Shown piece by piece: positions 7,860 through 16,824 of a stretch of DNA of 64,000 nucleotides; position 1 is the stretch's first letter; each line of letters opens with the position of its first letter. Below the pieces are notes generated by a model. The model made no database searches and was not told the origin of the DNA. It saw only the letters and a list, made by a program, of their open reading frames with translations. The translations under genes and the position numbers were made by a program. The DNA is from Paenibacillus antri (GTDB taxonomy: Bacteria > Bacillota > Bacilli > Paenibacillales > YIM-B00363), in NCBI RefSeq assembly GCF_005765165.1, contig NZ_VCIW01000016.1, forward strand, positions 62,001-126,000, read 5' to 3'.

Positions 7860-8738
7860 GTGGGAAAAGGGAAAAAGTGGATCGGGTTGTTGTTGAGCGC
7901 GGCGTTGATTACGGTGACGGCGGCGTGCAGCCAGACGACCGGCGCCGGCGAGACGTCTACGCTGGAACGAGCGAAGGCGGAGGGGAAAATCGTCATCGGC
8001 TTCGCGAACGAAAATCCGTACGCCTACGAGACGGCGGACGGCACGTTGACGGGCGAAGCGGTCGAGGTCGCCAAGGCGGTGTTCGCGGAGCTGGGAATCG
8101 ACGAAGTGGAAGGCAAGCTGGTCGACTTCGGTTCGCTCATTTCGGGGTTGCAAGCGCAGCAATTCGACGCGATTACGGCGGGCATGTTCGTGAACCCGGA
8201 CCGATGCGCCCAAGTGGCGTTCGCGGACCCGGAATACCGCGTCGGCGAGGCGCTCGGCGTCAAACCGGGAAATCCCAAAAACTTGCGCAGCTACGAGGAT
8301 ATCGCCGCCGACAAGAGCGCGAAGGTCGGCGTCATGGTCGGCGCGATCGAGATCGAATACTTGAAGACCGCCGGCGTCGCGGACGACCAGATCGAGATCC
8401 TGAACGATCAGCCGGCCGTCGTCGCGGCTTTGAACGCGGGGACGATCGATGCGGTCACGATGACGGGACCGTCGCTGCAGGCGTTCATCGACTCCGGCCA
8501 AGCGACGGAGCTCGAGCGGGTGGCCGATTTCAAACAGCCGGTCGTGGACGGCGAGGAAGTGTGGGGCTACGGCGCGACGGCGTTCCGTCTTGGCGACGAG
8601 GCGTTCGCGGAAGCGTTCAATGCGGAGCTGAAGAAGCTGAAGGACAGCGGCCGCTTGCTCGAAATCATCGGCGAGTTCGGATTCACGGAAGCCGAGCTGC
8701 CGGGCGAGATGACGGCGGCGCAGCTCTGCGGGGAATAA
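7860..8738 (+). CDS. ehuB: Ectoine/hydroxyectoine ABC transporter, substrate-binding lipoprotein
   Basis: 292 residues from GTG 7860, 6 bases after AGGAGG (7848-7853). A lipoprotein signal peptide ends in the lipobox VTAACSQ, so the mature protein is anchored outside the membrane. The family-3 solute-binding fold shows IGFANENPYAYETADGTLTGE and the EhuB-like segment ITAGMFVNPDRCAQVAFADP. It captures ectoine and 5-hydroxyectoine for import. It begins a run of eight ectoine genes on one strand with gaps of at most 38 bases; the assignment rests on family resemblance plus this context. Confidence 0.9.
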   Translation: MGKGKKWIGLLLSAALITVTAACSQTTGAGETSTLERAKAEGKIVIGFANENPYAYETADGTLTGEAVEVAKAVFAELGIDEVEGKLVDFGSLISGLQAQQFDAITAGMFVNPDRCAQVAFADPEYRVGEALGVKPGNPKNLRSYEDIAADKSAKVGVMVGAIEIEYLKTAGVADDQIEILNDQPAVVAALNAGTIDAVTMTGPSLQAFIDSGQATELERVADFKQPVVDGEEVWGYGATAFRLGDEAFAEAFNAELKKLKDSGRLLEIIGEFGFTEAELPGEMTAAQLCGE

Positions 8739-8745
8739 CGAACCG

Positions 8746-9399
8746 ATGCCGGCGCCATTCGATCTGCTTCCCTTATTCGGGAAGGGCATCCTCGTCACGC
8801 TGCAGCTCGCGGCCGCTTCGGCGGCGCTGGCGTTCGTCGTCTCGTTCGTCGCGGGGTTGAGCCGACTTTCGAAGCTGCGAGTTCTGCGCTGGGTAACGGC
8901 GGGGTACGTGGAGACGTTCCGAGGCTCCTCGCTGCTGGTGCAGATGTTCTGGTTCATGTACGCCTTCTCGATTTTGTTCGAGATGCGGAGCATGCCGCCG
9001 TTCCTCGCCGGAGCGCTCGCGATCGGTCTCAACTACGGCGCGTACGGCTCGGAGATCGTCCGAAGCGCGGTGAAGGCGGTGCCGAAGGGACAGACGGAGG
9101 CGTCGGTCGCGCTCAACTTCACGGCGTTCCAGCGGATGAGGCTCGTGATCCTGCCGCAGGCGTTCCGGATGATGCTCCCGTCCTTCGGCAATTTGCTTAT
9201 CGAGCTGCTCAAGGCGACGTCCCTCGCTTCGCTCATTACGATCGGCGACATGACGTATCGGGCGAACGTCATCAATAACACGTTATACCGAACGGAAGAA
9301 ATTTACTTGATTCTGCTGCTTTTGTACTTTGTCATCGCGTATCCGCTGCTGCGTCTGACCCGGTGGTACGAACGGAACGCGTCGGCGGGGAGGTCGTAG
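8746..9399 (+). CDS. ehuC: Ectoine/hydroxyectoine ABC transporter, permease
   Basis: 217 residues, a polar-amino-acid-type (HisM/HisQ family) permease. Several membrane segments are visible (about 10-35, 50-75, 80-100, 185-205) and the EAA loop for the ATPase is in GQTEASVALNFTAFQRMRLVILPQA. It starts 7 bases after ehuB with only a weak ribosome site (GGGGAATAAC), suggesting translational dependence on the upstream gene. Forms the membrane channel with EhuD. Confidence 0.9.
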   Translation: MPAPFDLLPLFGKGILVTLQLAAASAALAFVVSFVAGLSRLSKLRVLRWVTAGYVETFRGSSLLVQMFWFMYAFSILFEMRSMPPFLAGALAIGLNYGAYGSEIVRSAVKAVPKGQTEASVALNFTAFQRMRLVILPQAFRMMLPSFGNLLIELLKATSLASLITIGDMTYRANVINNTLYRTEEIYLILLLLYFVIAYPLLRLTRWYERNASAGRS

Positions 9400-9402
9400 C
9401 GC

Positions 9403-10065
9403 ATGGCGGAAAAATGGAGCTGGACCGCGGTTTCCGAGCTGCTCCCGTTGCTGCTCGAGGGCGCGAAGACGACGGTGATCATTACGATCGCAGGGTTTCT
9501 CGTCGCGGGGCTCTTCGGCTTGCTGTTCGCGATGCTGCGCAGATCGCCCTCGAAGATCGTGTCGAAGGCGAGCGGGGTCGTCATCGATTTCATCCGGTGC
9601 ACGCCGCTGCTCGTACAGGCGTTCTTCCTATACTTCGCGCTGCCGGAAATCATTCATGTCCGCATCGATAAATACGCCGCCGGCATCGCGGCGCTCGGGC
9701 TGCACTACGCGACTTACTTGTCGGAGGTATACCGCGCGGGCATCGACAATGTGCCGAAGGGGCAGTGGGAAGCGTCTCGGGCGTTGAATTTCGGCAAGGC
9801 GCAGACGTGGCTGCGGATCGTGCTGCCGCAGGCGATCCCGCCGATCGTGCCGGTGATGGGCAATTATTTCATCATGATGTTCAAGGAGACGCCGATTCTG
9901 ATCGTCATCGCATTGCCGGAGATGCTGCTGCAAGCGAAGCTGTACGGCTCGGCGAATTTCCGATACATCGAGGCGTATACGATGGTCGGACTCATATTTT
10001 TATTGCTCAGCTTGCCGTCCTCCTATCTGTTCCGCCGGTTGGAGACGAAGCTGAATCGGAGGTGA
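9403..10065 (+). CDS. ehuD: Ectoine/hydroxyectoine ABC transporter, permease
   Basis: 220 residues, the second HisM-type permease, with the EAA loop GQWEASRALNFGKAQTWLRIVLPQAIPP at about residues 122-149 and hydrophobic segments around it. Only 3 bases separate it from ehuC; a GGGGAGG ribosome site lies inside the end of ehuC. It pairs with EhuC as the heterodimeric channel of the importer. Confidence 0.9.
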   Translation: MAEKWSWTAVSELLPLLLEGAKTTVIITIAGFLVAGLFGLLFAMLRRSPSKIVSKASGVVIDFIRCTPLLVQAFFLYFALPEIIHVRIDKYAAGIAALGLHYATYLSEVYRAGIDNVPKGQWEASRALNFGKAQTWLRIVLPQAIPPIVPVMGNYFIMMFKETPILIVIALPEMLLQAKLYGSANFRYIEAYTMVGLIFLLLSLPSSYLFRRLETKLNRR

Positions 10066-10073
10066 GAGGTACT

Positions 10074-10889
10074 ATGACAACGTCCCCTATCGTGACGTAC
10101 CGCGGCGTCGAGAAGAGCTTCGGCGATCTCGCGGTGCTGCGAGGCGTCGACCTCGACATCTACCCAGGGGAAAAGGTGGCCGTCATCGGACCGAGCGGGT
10201 CCGGAAAGACGACGATCGCAAGGCTGCTCATGACGCTGGAAGAGCCGACGGCGGGCACGATCGAAGTCGACGGCGAACCGCTCTGGCAGGAGCGCCGCGG
10301 AGGGCAAACCGTCCGGGCGAGCGAAAAGCATCTGCATCGGCTCCGGAGCAGCATCGGCATGGTGTTTCAGCATTTCAATCTGTTTCCGCATATGACGATT
10401 CTCCGGAATTGCATGGAGGCGCCCGTGCACGTGCTCGGGCTGAGCAAGGCGGAGGCGAAGGCGCGCGCGATCCGGATGCTCGAGAAGGTCGGCCTCGCGG
10501 ATAAAGTCGACGCGTATCCCGCGCAGCTGTCCGGCGGCCAGAAGCAGCGCGTGGCCATCGCCCGAGCGCTCGTCATGAAGCCGAAGATCATGCTGTTCGA
10601 CGAGCCGACGTCCGCGCTCGATCCGGAGCTCGTCGGGGAGGTGCTGAGCGTCATCGCGGAGATCGCCGCGGAAGGCGAGATGGCGATGCTGCTCATCACG
10701 CACGAGATGGCGTTCGCGCGGGACGTCGCCGACCGCGTCGTCTTCTTCGACGAAGGCCGCATCGTCGAGGAGGGGCCGCCCGAGCGGATCTTCGACGCGC
10801 CGGAGAGCGAACGGCTGCGGACGTTCCTGCAGCGGTTTCGAGGGCAGCCGGAGGCGTTGCTGGGAGCGAAGGAGGTTGCCGTTCAATGA
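10074..10889 (+). CDS. ehuA: Ectoine/hydroxyectoine ABC transporter, ATP-binding protein
   Basis: 271 residues. Walker A GPSGSGKTT (about residue 40), signature LSGGQKQRVAIARAL, Walker B IMLFDEPTSALDPE, and the H-loop ITHEMAFARDVADR identify a polar-amino-acid-type ATPase; the insertion after EPLWQERRGG is typical of this subgroup. An open frame extends far upstream, but the real start is ATG 10074 behind GGAGGTGAGAGG. The stop overlaps the ectA start by 4 bases, directly joining import to biosynthesis. Confidence 0.92.
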   Translation: MTTSPIVTYRGVEKSFGDLAVLRGVDLDIYPGEKVAVIGPSGSGKTTIARLLMTLEEPTAGTIEVDGEPLWQERRGGQTVRASEKHLHRLRSSIGMVFQHFNLFPHMTILRNCMEAPVHVLGLSKAEAKARAIRMLEKVGLADKVDAYPAQLSGGQKQRVAIARALVMKPKIMLFDEPTSALDPELVGEVLSVIAEIAAEGEMAMLLITHEMAFARDVADRVVFFDEGRIVEEGPPERIFDAPESERLRTFLQRFRGQPEALLGAKEVAVQ

Positions 10890-11386
10890 TGTTGGAAGAG
10901 GTCGACATTCGCCCGCCGTCCGAGCGGGACGGGGGCGACATGTGGCGCGCCGCGCGGGATGCCGGCACGCTCGACGTGAATACGCCTTACAGCTATCTCT
11001 TGCTCGGGAAGCATTTCGGCGGGACGTGCGCGGTGGCGAAGCGGGGAGGAAAGACGGTCGGCTTCGTAACCGGGTTCCGCCCTCCGGGGAAGCCGGACAC
11101 CTGGTTCGTCTGGCAAATCGGGGTGGATGCCGAGGCGCGTGGGCAGGGAATCGGGCGCCGACTGCTGGAACACGTGCTCGGCCGTTCGGACAATGCGGAC
11201 ATCCGCTATCTGGAAGCGACCGTGTCGCCGTCGAACGCGGCGTCGCGTTCCTTATTCTTCGGCTTGGCCCGAAGTCTCGGGCTGGATTGCGAAATTTCGG
11301 CAGGGTTCCCCGCGGAGCTGTTCCCGGACGGGGCGCACGAGAAAGAGGAGTTGTATCGGATCGGACCGTTCACATACCAACCATAA
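10886..11386 (+). CDS. ectA: L-2,4-diaminobutyrate acetyltransferase
   Basis: 166 residues of the GNAT family. It N-acetylates 2,4-diaminobutyrate with acetyl-CoA, the second step of ectoine synthesis. The EctA blocks are visible: LDVNTPYSYLLLGKHF near residue 30, FVTGFRPPGKPDTWFVWQIGV near 58, and the acetyl-CoA P-loop ARGQGIGRRLLEHVL near 84. The start overlaps the ehuA stop (ATGA). EctB, which makes the substrate, follows 12 bases later. Confidence 0.96.
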   Translation: MMLEEVDIRPPSERDGGDMWRAARDAGTLDVNTPYSYLLLGKHFGGTCAVAKRGGKTVGFVTGFRPPGKPDTWFVWQIGVDAEARGQGIGRRLLEHVLGRSDNADIRYLEATVSPSNAASRSLFFGLARSLGLDCEISAGFPAELFPDGAHEKEELYRIGPFTYQP

Positions 11387-11398
11387 GGGGATGAGTTC

Positions 11399-12709
11399 AT
11401 GAGTATGCAAACGTTGGCGAAGACGGAATCGTCGTTAGACATCTTCGAGAAGCTGGAATCCGAGGTACGCAGCTACTGCCGGGGGTTCCCGACGCTGTTC
11501 GCGAAGGCGCGCGGATACACGCTCTGGGATGCGGAAGGGACGGCGTATCTCGATTTTTTCGCCGGCGCCGGCGCGCTAAACTATGGGCATAATCACCCGG
11601 CGCTGAAGGAGCGGCTCGTTCGATATATTATGGACGACGGCGTGACCCACAGCCTCGACATGGCGACCGAGGCGAAACGTCGGCTGCTCGCGACGTTCGA
11701 CGAAGTCGTGCTTCGTCCTCGGAAGCTGGACTACAAGATCATGTTCCCGGGACCGACGGGCACGAACGCGGTCGAAGCCGCCTTGAAGCTGGCGCGCAAG
11801 GTGAAGGGGCGTCAGACGATCCTGAGCTTTACGAACGGGTTCCACGGCATGACGCTCGGCTCGCTGGCCGTGACGGGCAACGGCTTCAAGCGCGGCGGCG
11901 CCGGCGTGCCGCTGACGAACGCCGTATCGATGCCGTTCGACGACTACTTCGGCGACGCCACCGATACCGCGGCTTATATCGAACGCCTCCTCGAGGACGG
12001 CGGCAGCGGCATGGAGATGCCGGCGGCGGTCATCGTCGAGACGGTGCAGGGCGAAGGCGGGCTGAACGCCGCGTCGTTCGGATGGCTGAAGCGCATCGAG
12101 GCCATCTGCCGGAAGTTCGACATGCTGCTCATCGTCGACGACATTCAAGTCGGCTGCGGCCGGACCGGCACGTTCTTCAGCTTCGAGCCGGCGGGCATCC
12201 GGCCGGACATCGTGACGCTGTCGAAGTCGATCGGAGGCTACGGACTGCCGCTCGCGCTGACGCTGTTAAAGCCGGAGCTCGATGTCTGGTCGCCGGGCGA
12301 GCACAACGGCACGTTCCGCGGCAACAACCTGGCGTTCGTGACGGCGGAGGCGGCGCTGCGGGAATATTGGTCGGACGGCGCATTGGAGGCCGAGACGATC
12401 CGCAAGAGCGAGCGGATTCGAACGTTCCTGACGGATATGATCGAGAAGTACCCGGCGCTGCAAGGCGCGCATCGGGGGAGGGGCTTCATTCAAGGCATCG
12501 CCTGCGGCGCCGCCGAGCTGGCGGGCGACGTATGCAAGGAGGCGTTCGCCCGGGGCGTTATCATGGAGACGTCCGGTCCGAGCGACGAAGTGTTCAAGCT
12601 GCTGCCGCCGCTCATTATCGACGACGAAGGACTCGCCGACGGCTTCGCGCGCATCGAGGCGGCGATCGCCGCGGCCGTCGCCAAGCGAAAGGGGAGCGAA
12701 CGCGAATGA
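11399..12709 (+). CDS. ectB: L-2,4-diaminobutyrate:2-oxoglutarate aminotransferase
   Basis: 436 residues, class III PLP aminotransferase. It converts aspartate semialdehyde plus glutamate to 2,4-diaminobutyrate, the first step of ectoine synthesis. Visible: [15 protein letters not shown] near the N-terminus, [24 protein letters not shown], the Asp motif [16 protein letters not shown] and the PLP Lys in [14 protein letters not shown]. The glutamate it consumes is the product of the proline/arginine pathway at the left end of the window. Its stop overlaps ectC by 4 bases. Confidence 0.97.
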   Translation: MSMQTLAKTESSLDIFEKLESEVRSYCRGFPTLFAKARGYTLWDAEGTAYLDFFAGAGALNYGHNHPALKERLVRYIMDDGVTHSLDMATEAKRRLLATFDEVVLRPRKLDYKIMFPGPTGTNAVEAALKLARKVKGRQTILSFTNGFHGMTLGSLAVTGNGFKRGGAGVPLTNAVSMPFDDYFGDATDTAAYIERLLEDGGSGMEMPAAVIVETVQGEGGLNAASFGWLKRIEAICRKFDMLLIVDDIQVGCGRTGTFFSFEPAGIRPDIVTLSKSIGGYGLPLALTLLKPELDVWSPGEHNGTFRGNNLAFVTAEAALREYWSDGALEAETIRKSERIRTFLTDMIEKYPALQGAHRGRGFIQGIACGAAELAGDVCKEAFARGVIMETSGPSDEVFKLLPPLIIDDEGLADGFARIEAAIAAAVAKRKGSERE

Positions 12710-13089
12710 TCGTAAGAAACTTGAAGACGATTCAAGGCACGGAGCGAGACGTGAAGGCGGAGACTTGGGAGAGCCGAAGGCTCGTCCTGAAGGACGACGG
12801 CGTCGGATTTTCCTTGCACGACACGGTGATGTACGCCGGAACCGTTACCGACATGTGGTACAAAAACCATATCGAAGCGGTGTATTGCATCGAAGGCGAA
12901 GCGACGCTGCTAGATCGGGAAACGGGGGAGACGTACGAGATCGTTCCCGGAACGATGTATTTATTGAACGCGCACGACAAGCACCGGATCGAAGTGAAGA
13001 AGGATATGCGCGTCGTCTGCGTGTTCAATCCCCCGTGCACGGGGCGAGAGACGCATGACGAGGAAGGGGCTTATCCGCTGCTTACCTAG
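12706..13089 (+). CDS. ectC: L-ectoine synthase
   Basis: 127 residues, a cupin enzyme that cyclises N-gamma-acetyl-diaminobutyrate to ectoine with loss of water. The segment [46 protein letters not shown] (given only as family landmark; metal and substrate residues include Glu near 57, Tyr near 85 and His near 93) is characteristic. The start ATG lies inside the end of ectB (ATGA overlap). The first bases of a long open frame on the same strand upstream are a shadow of ectB. Confidence 0.97.
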   Translation: MIVRNLKTIQGTERDVKAETWESRRLVLKDDGVGFSLHDTVMYAGTVTDMWYKNHIEAVYCIEGEATLLDRETGETYEIVPGTMYLLNAHDKHRIEVKKDMRVVCVFNPPCTGRETHDEEGAYPLLT

Positions 13090-13127
13090 CGAGGGCAAAT
13101 CATTTTCGGTAAAGGAGAGATGGAAGG

Positions 13128-14009
13128 ATGACGACGAAAGATACCGTAATCGACTTGTATCCGTCCCGAGTCGAGGCGCAGCCGCGCATCTTGGAACGGA
13201 AGGACCCCGTCGTGTACCCGAACGACTTCGAGGGACCGCTGACGAAGGAGGATTTGTCCGCGTACGACGCTGATGGGTATTTGTTCGCGGAAGCGTTCTT
13301 CACCGAGGAGGAGACGGCGGCGCTGCAGAACGAGCTTCGGCGTCTGCTGGCGGAAAGCCGCGGCGTTCGGAAGCCGGAAATCATCCTGGAGCCGGAGGGC
13401 GACGAGGTGCGGTCGATCTTCGCCGTGCATCGCGACAATGGACTATTTCGGGCGTTATCGGAGCACCCTAAGCTGGTGAGCGCCGTAAGACAAATATTGG
13501 GGAGCGACGTTTACGTTCATCAATCGCGCATTAACTTCAAACCGGGCTTCAAAGGGAAGGAATTCCAGTGGCATTCGGACTTCGAGACGTGGCATACGGA
13601 GGACGGCATGCCGCGGATGCGGGCGCTGTCGTGTTCGATCGCGCTCAGCGACAACTATCCGTTCAACGGTCCGCTCATGGTGATCCCGGGCTCGCATCGG
13701 CACTTCGTGGCATGCGTCGGGGAGACGCCGGAGAACAACTACGAAAGCTCGCTCCGCCGACAAGTGTTCGGCGTGCCGGACGAAGGGAGCCTGACCTGGC
13801 TCGTCGAGCGAAGCCGCATCGAGCAGCCGGCCGGACGCGCGGGCTCGATCGTCTTCTTCGACTGCAACATTATGCACGGCTCGAACAGCAACATTACGCC
13901 GTATCCGCGGAGCAACGCGTTCTTCGTGTACAACAGCGTCGAAAATAAGCTGCAGGCGCCGTTCGCTTCGCAGCGTCCTCGGCCGGACTATATCGCGACA
14001 AGGGAATGA
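13128..14009 (+). CDS. ectD: Ectoine 5-hydroxylase
   Basis: 293 residues, an iron(II)/2-oxoglutarate dioxygenase that makes 5-hydroxyectoine. The EctD signature FQWHSDFETWHTEDGMP lies near residues 144-160 and supplies the HxD iron ligands; the distal His is in IMHGSNSN near 248, and the 2-oxoglutarate-binding Arg follows in YPRSNAF. A good GGAGAG ribosome site precedes ATG. The gap of 38 bases after ectC is the largest in the operon and contains no terminator. Confidence 0.97.
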   Translation: MTTKDTVIDLYPSRVEAQPRILERKDPVVYPNDFEGPLTKEDLSAYDADGYLFAEAFFTEEETAALQNELRRLLAESRGVRKPEIILEPEGDEVRSIFAVHRDNGLFRALSEHPKLVSAVRQILGSDVYVHQSRINFKPGFKGKEFQWHSDFETWHTEDGMPRMRALSCSIALSDNYPFNGPLMVIPGSHRHFVACVGETPENNYESSLRRQVFGVPDEGSLTWLVERSRIEQPAGRAGSIVFFDCNIMHGSNSNITPYPRSNAFFVYNSVENKLQAPFASQRPRPDYIATRE

Positions 14010-14542
14010 TCGACATCATGTGGCAGGCGCTCACGTTCGCGCTCATCATTATCGGGATCAACGTCGTGTACGTTTCGCTGTTCACGCTTCGCATGATCCT
14101 AACGATCAAAGGACAGAAGGCCTTGGCCTCTGTCCTTTCGGTCATGGAAGTGTTCATTTACTTAATGGGGCTGACGCTCGTCTTGGACCGTCTCGACAAC
14201 CCGTGGAACGTCGCGGCGTATTGCCTCGGATACGGAATAGGGGTCTATTTAGGCGGCCGTATCGAAGAACGCCTCGCGCTCGGATATTCGCAGGTGCAGG
14301 TCATCGTCGATTCGCTCGAATCCGAGTTGCCGCCGATGCTTCGATCGCTCGGGTACGGCGTTACGTCTTGGGTCGCCGACGGGAAAGACGGGAAGCGGCT
14401 CATGATGCAGGTGCTGGTCAAGCGTAGCAACGAGAAGCGGTTGTTGTCGCAGTTGAACGAGCTGTCGCCGAAGGCGTTCATCGTGTCTTACGAGCCGAAG
14501 TTTTTCAAGGGCGGCTTCTGGGTGCGCCGCATCCAGAAGTAA
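14006..14542 (+). CDS. UPF0316 / DUF2179 membrane protein (YebE-like)
   Basis: 178 residues with three membrane segments in the first 85 residues (about 5-27, 38-60, 65-85), then a soluble DUF2179-type domain (QVQVIVDSLESELPPMLRSLGYGVTSWVADGKDGKRLMMQVLVKR) that resembles the ligand-binding domain of YitT-type proteins. Its start overlaps the ectD stop by 4 bases, so it is translationally coupled to ectoine hydroxylation. Function unknown. Whether the coupling is conserved elsewhere would have to be checked by comparing ectD neighbourhoods. Confidence 0.82.
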   Translation: MIDIMWQALTFALIIIGINVVYVSLFTLRMILTIKGQKALASVLSVMEVFIYLMGLTLVLDRLDNPWNVAAYCLGYGIGVYLGGRIEERLALGYSQVQVIVDSLESELPPMLRSLGYGVTSWVADGKDGKRLMMQVLVKRSNEKRLLSQLNELSPKAFIVSYEPKFFKGGFWVRRIQK

Positions 14543-14546
14543 GCTC

Positions 14547-15077
14547 TTATTTTTTGTAAATTTCCCGCATGACATGGCGAAGCTCGGGCACGATGATGCG
14601 CATCATGGCCAGCTTCACCGCGCCGCTCGAGCCGGGCGTCGAGAAGACGGCCGTCCGCCCGACGACGCCCGCGACGGCCCGGCTTAGAATCGCCGCGGGC
14701 CCGATATCCTCCGCGAAGCTGAGATACCGGAAAATTTCGCCGAATCCGGGCATCTCCTTGTCCAAAGCGTCCCTCACGGCCTCGTACGTCGTATCCCGCG
14801 GCGCGATGCCGGTTCCTCCGTTGAACAAAATCGCTTCGACCGCCTCGTCGGCGGAAGCGGCTTCGATCATGCTCCGAATTTGATCGTATTCGTCCTTCAC
14901 GATCTCGTACCGGACGACCTCGTACCCGGCTTCAAGCAACAGTTCTTTCATTAATGCTCCGCTCTTGTCGGTTTCCGGCGTCCGCGTGTCGGATACGGTG
15001 ACCACCATGCACCTTACGCTGGAGGGGGCTTCGCTTCTATGCTGTTCGACGGATGTCGGTTCGTTGGAATTGGACAT
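14547..15077 (-). CDS. moaB: MoaB/Mog-family molybdenum cofactor protein
   Basis: 176 residues. The family blocks are VTVSDTR near residue 27, the central NGGTGIAPRDTTYEAV near 90 and FSTPGSSGAVKLAMMRIIVPELRH near the C-terminus. MoaB-type proteins adenylylate molybdopterin before metal insertion. The first 20 residues are a variable extension. The start follows AAAGGAGACAAGTCG. No other cofactor genes are nearby; it converges on the UPF0316 gene with only 4 bases between stops and no clear terminator there. Confidence 0.9.
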   Translation of the reverse strand: MSNSNEPTSVEQHRSEAPSSVRCMVVTVSDTRTPETDKSGALMKELLLEAGYEVVRYEIVKDEYDQIRSMIEAASADEAVEAILFNGGTGIAPRDTTYEAVRDALDKEMPGFGEIFRYLSFAEDIGPAAILSRAVAGVVGRTAVFSTPGSSGAVKLAMMRIIVPELRHVMREIYKK

Positions 15078-15151
15078 CGACTTGTCTCCTTTGGTTCAAT
15101 AGAGTTGAAACGATAGGGTAACTATACCAAAACATGGGGCGGGAAGGAACT

Positions 15152-15736
15152 ATGGACTTGGCGACGGCAAGCGAGCTCGGAATGCGGCTGCTGGACAAAT
15201 ACGGTCTCGAACGGGAGCATGCGCTGCATGTGGAGCGCTTATCGGCGCGCTTGTTCGAGGGCGTGCGCGCCTTCGCCGGGTTCGCGCCCGAGCATCTCGG
15301 GCTGCTGCGCTTCGCGGCGTTAACGCATGACATCGGCCATTATATCGACGAGCGGACCCACCATCTGCATAGCGCGTATTTGATCCGACGCGACGCTTGC
15401 ACGCGGGAGCTGCCGGAGCGCGAACGCGAAGCGGCGGCGTGGCTGGCGCTCAATCATCGGAAACGGAAGCTGCTCGAACCGGATCGGTACGGAGGGGCGG
15501 AACGGAGGCTGATGGCAAGGCTTGCGATCGTGCTGCGGCTTGCCGACGCGCTCGATTACGAGCATCGGCAAGAGGCGAGTATCGTCTCTATCGAGACGGA
15601 GGAAGTCGGGCGCGGGTGGACCGTACGTGCGTCAGGATTCGATCTCGCCTTGCATCGGGATCGGATCGACAAGAAGCTGTCGTTCGCCGCCGCGTTCGGT
15701 TGGGACGTCGTGCGAGTGGAATCGGGCGCTTCGTAA
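15152..15736 (+). CDS. HD-domain protein resembling the exopolyphosphatase C-terminal domain
   Basis: 194 residues. The HD metal-binding pair is in LTHDIGHYID near residue 58, with flanking His at residue 30 and in ALNHRKRK, and the stretch LAIVLRLADALDYEHRQ resembles the C-terminal HD domain of Ppx/GppA phosphatases. The N-terminal catalytic Ppx domain is absent. Likely a phosphohydrolase acting on a nucleotide or polyphosphate-like substrate. Start ATG 15152 follows GGGAAGGAAC; an upstream ATG at 15134 has no ribosome site. Confidence 0.75.
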   Translation: MDLATASELGMRLLDKYGLEREHALHVERLSARLFEGVRAFAGFAPEHLGLLRFAALTHDIGHYIDERTHHLHSAYLIRRDACTRELPEREREAAAWLALNHRKRKLLEPDRYGGAERRLMARLAIVLRLADALDYEHRQEASIVSIETEEVGRGWTVRASGFDLALHRDRIDKKLSFAAAFGWDVVRVESGAS

Positions 15737-15781
15737 GTCGATGAGACGATCATCATATTACGGGAGTTAGGAGCGAGTTAG

Positions 15782-16531
15782 ATGGTTTCCTATAATAGAT
15801 ACGGCAATCCGAACGGACAGCTCTTGCTATTCTTGCACGGCGGCGGCGTGGGCGGATGGATGTGGGAGCGGCAGGTCCGGCATTTCAGCGATTGCGATTG
15901 CGTGGTGCCGGAGCTCGTCACGGGGGACGAGACGTTCTCTATCGATTCGAGCGCGAGAAGGTGGCTGCGATTCATCGAAGCGCATGCGCAAGGGAAACGC
16001 GTAATCGTCGTCGGGTTCTCGCTCGGGGCGCAGGTGCTCGTGGCGATGCTGGGCTTGCAGTCGCGCTCGCAGCGCATTCACGACGCGATGATCAACAGCG
16101 CCTTGGTCGGGGGCGTTCCGTTCGCCGGCGCGGCGATCCGGTCGATGAAGCTAGCCATGCCGTTGGTCAAGCGGAGATGGTTCGCGAAACTTCAAGCGAA
16201 ATCGATGTACATCGGGGACGTCGATTTCGAGCGGTACTATCGAGACACCGTTCAGATGAGCTGGACGACGTTCGCCGAGGTCATGACGGAAAACATGTCG
16301 TTCACGATACCGGAAGGCTATTCGGAAGCGGAGACGAACGTCCTCGTTACCGTCGGCGCCAGGGAGAAGAACGTCATGAAGCGGTCGATGAACGAGTTGC
16401 TCGCAAGTCGTCCGAATAGCGTCGGCATCGTGATTCCGGATGTCGGTCACGGGGCTCCGCTGGCGAAGCCGGAATCGTTCAACAGGCTGCTCGAGGCATG
16501 GATCCGCGGGGAACCGTTCCCCGCGCGATAA
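15782..16531 (+). CDS. Alpha/beta hydrolase
   Basis: 249 residues. The oxyanion HGGGVGGWMW lies near residue 20, the nucleophile elbow GFSLGAQ near 79 and the catalytic His in DVGHGAPLAKP near 222, the order expected of an alpha/beta hydrolase. No signal peptide. Substrate unknown. It follows the HD gene after 45 bases with its own TTAGGAG ribosome site; whether they share a transcript is unclear. Confidence 0.82.
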   Translation: MVSYNRYGNPNGQLLLFLHGGGVGGWMWERQVRHFSDCDCVVPELVTGDETFSIDSSARRWLRFIEAHAQGKRVIVVGFSLGAQVLVAMLGLQSRSQRIHDAMINSALVGGVPFAGAAIRSMKLAMPLVKRRWFAKLQAKSMYIGDVDFERYYRDTVQMSWTTFAEVMTENMSFTIPEGYSEAETNVLVTVGAREKNVMKRSMNELLASRPNSVGIVIPDVGHGAPLAKPESFNRLLEAWIRGEPFPAR

Positions 16532-16543
16532 GGTCGCTATACT

Positions 16544-16690
16544 TCATTTTCCCAATCTCCCTTGCTCGGTGCCCGCGCCCGTGAACGTATGTTTCACGGC
16601 GTGGACGACTTCGTCCATCCGTTCGTCGAGCTTCTCGTCGCTATCCTTTCGTTCGATCTTCCGCGATTGTTCCGATTTCTTCATCGTCAT
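16544..16690 (-). CDS. Small charged protein of unknown function (48 aa)
   Basis: A 48-residue reading frame on the minus strand, start ATG (complement 16688-16690), stop complement 16544-16546. It begins MTMKKSEQSRKIERK and ends in FTGAGTEQGRLGK. The first 35 residues are almost all charged or polar and are likely helical; there is no Cys, no membrane segment and no signal. A strong AAGGAAGGAGCGG ribosome site precedes the start, which is the main evidence that it is real. It fills an otherwise empty 293-base gap between convergent/divergent neighbours. I do not recognise the family. Confidence 0.55.
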   Translation of the reverse strand: MTMKKSEQSRKIERKDSDEKLDERMDEVVHAVKHTFTGAGTEQGRLGK

Positions 16691-16757
16691 CCGCTCCTTC
16701 CTTCGATTCGTGTGGTATACGCTTCCCCAAACAGGGTCGAATCATGCGACGCCCGAT

Positions 16758-16786
16758 TTGTGCGCCTGCATGGGACGTCATATAAT
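16758..16786 (+). promoter_or_regulatory. Sigma-A promoter for the GT2-MFS pair
   Basis: TTGTGC (16758-16763), 17-base spacer, TATAAT (16781-16786), ending 38 bases before the glycosyltransferase start. Confidence 0.7.
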
Positions 16787-16824
16787 AAAGATCGTCATCT
16801 ATTCAAAAGGAAGGGGCCGGCCCC

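Noticed and set aside
7839-9032. A 397-codon minus-strand frame opposite ehuB and ehuC
   Set aside because: Arises from high GC content; composition is unlike a real protein and the sense genes have clear motifs.
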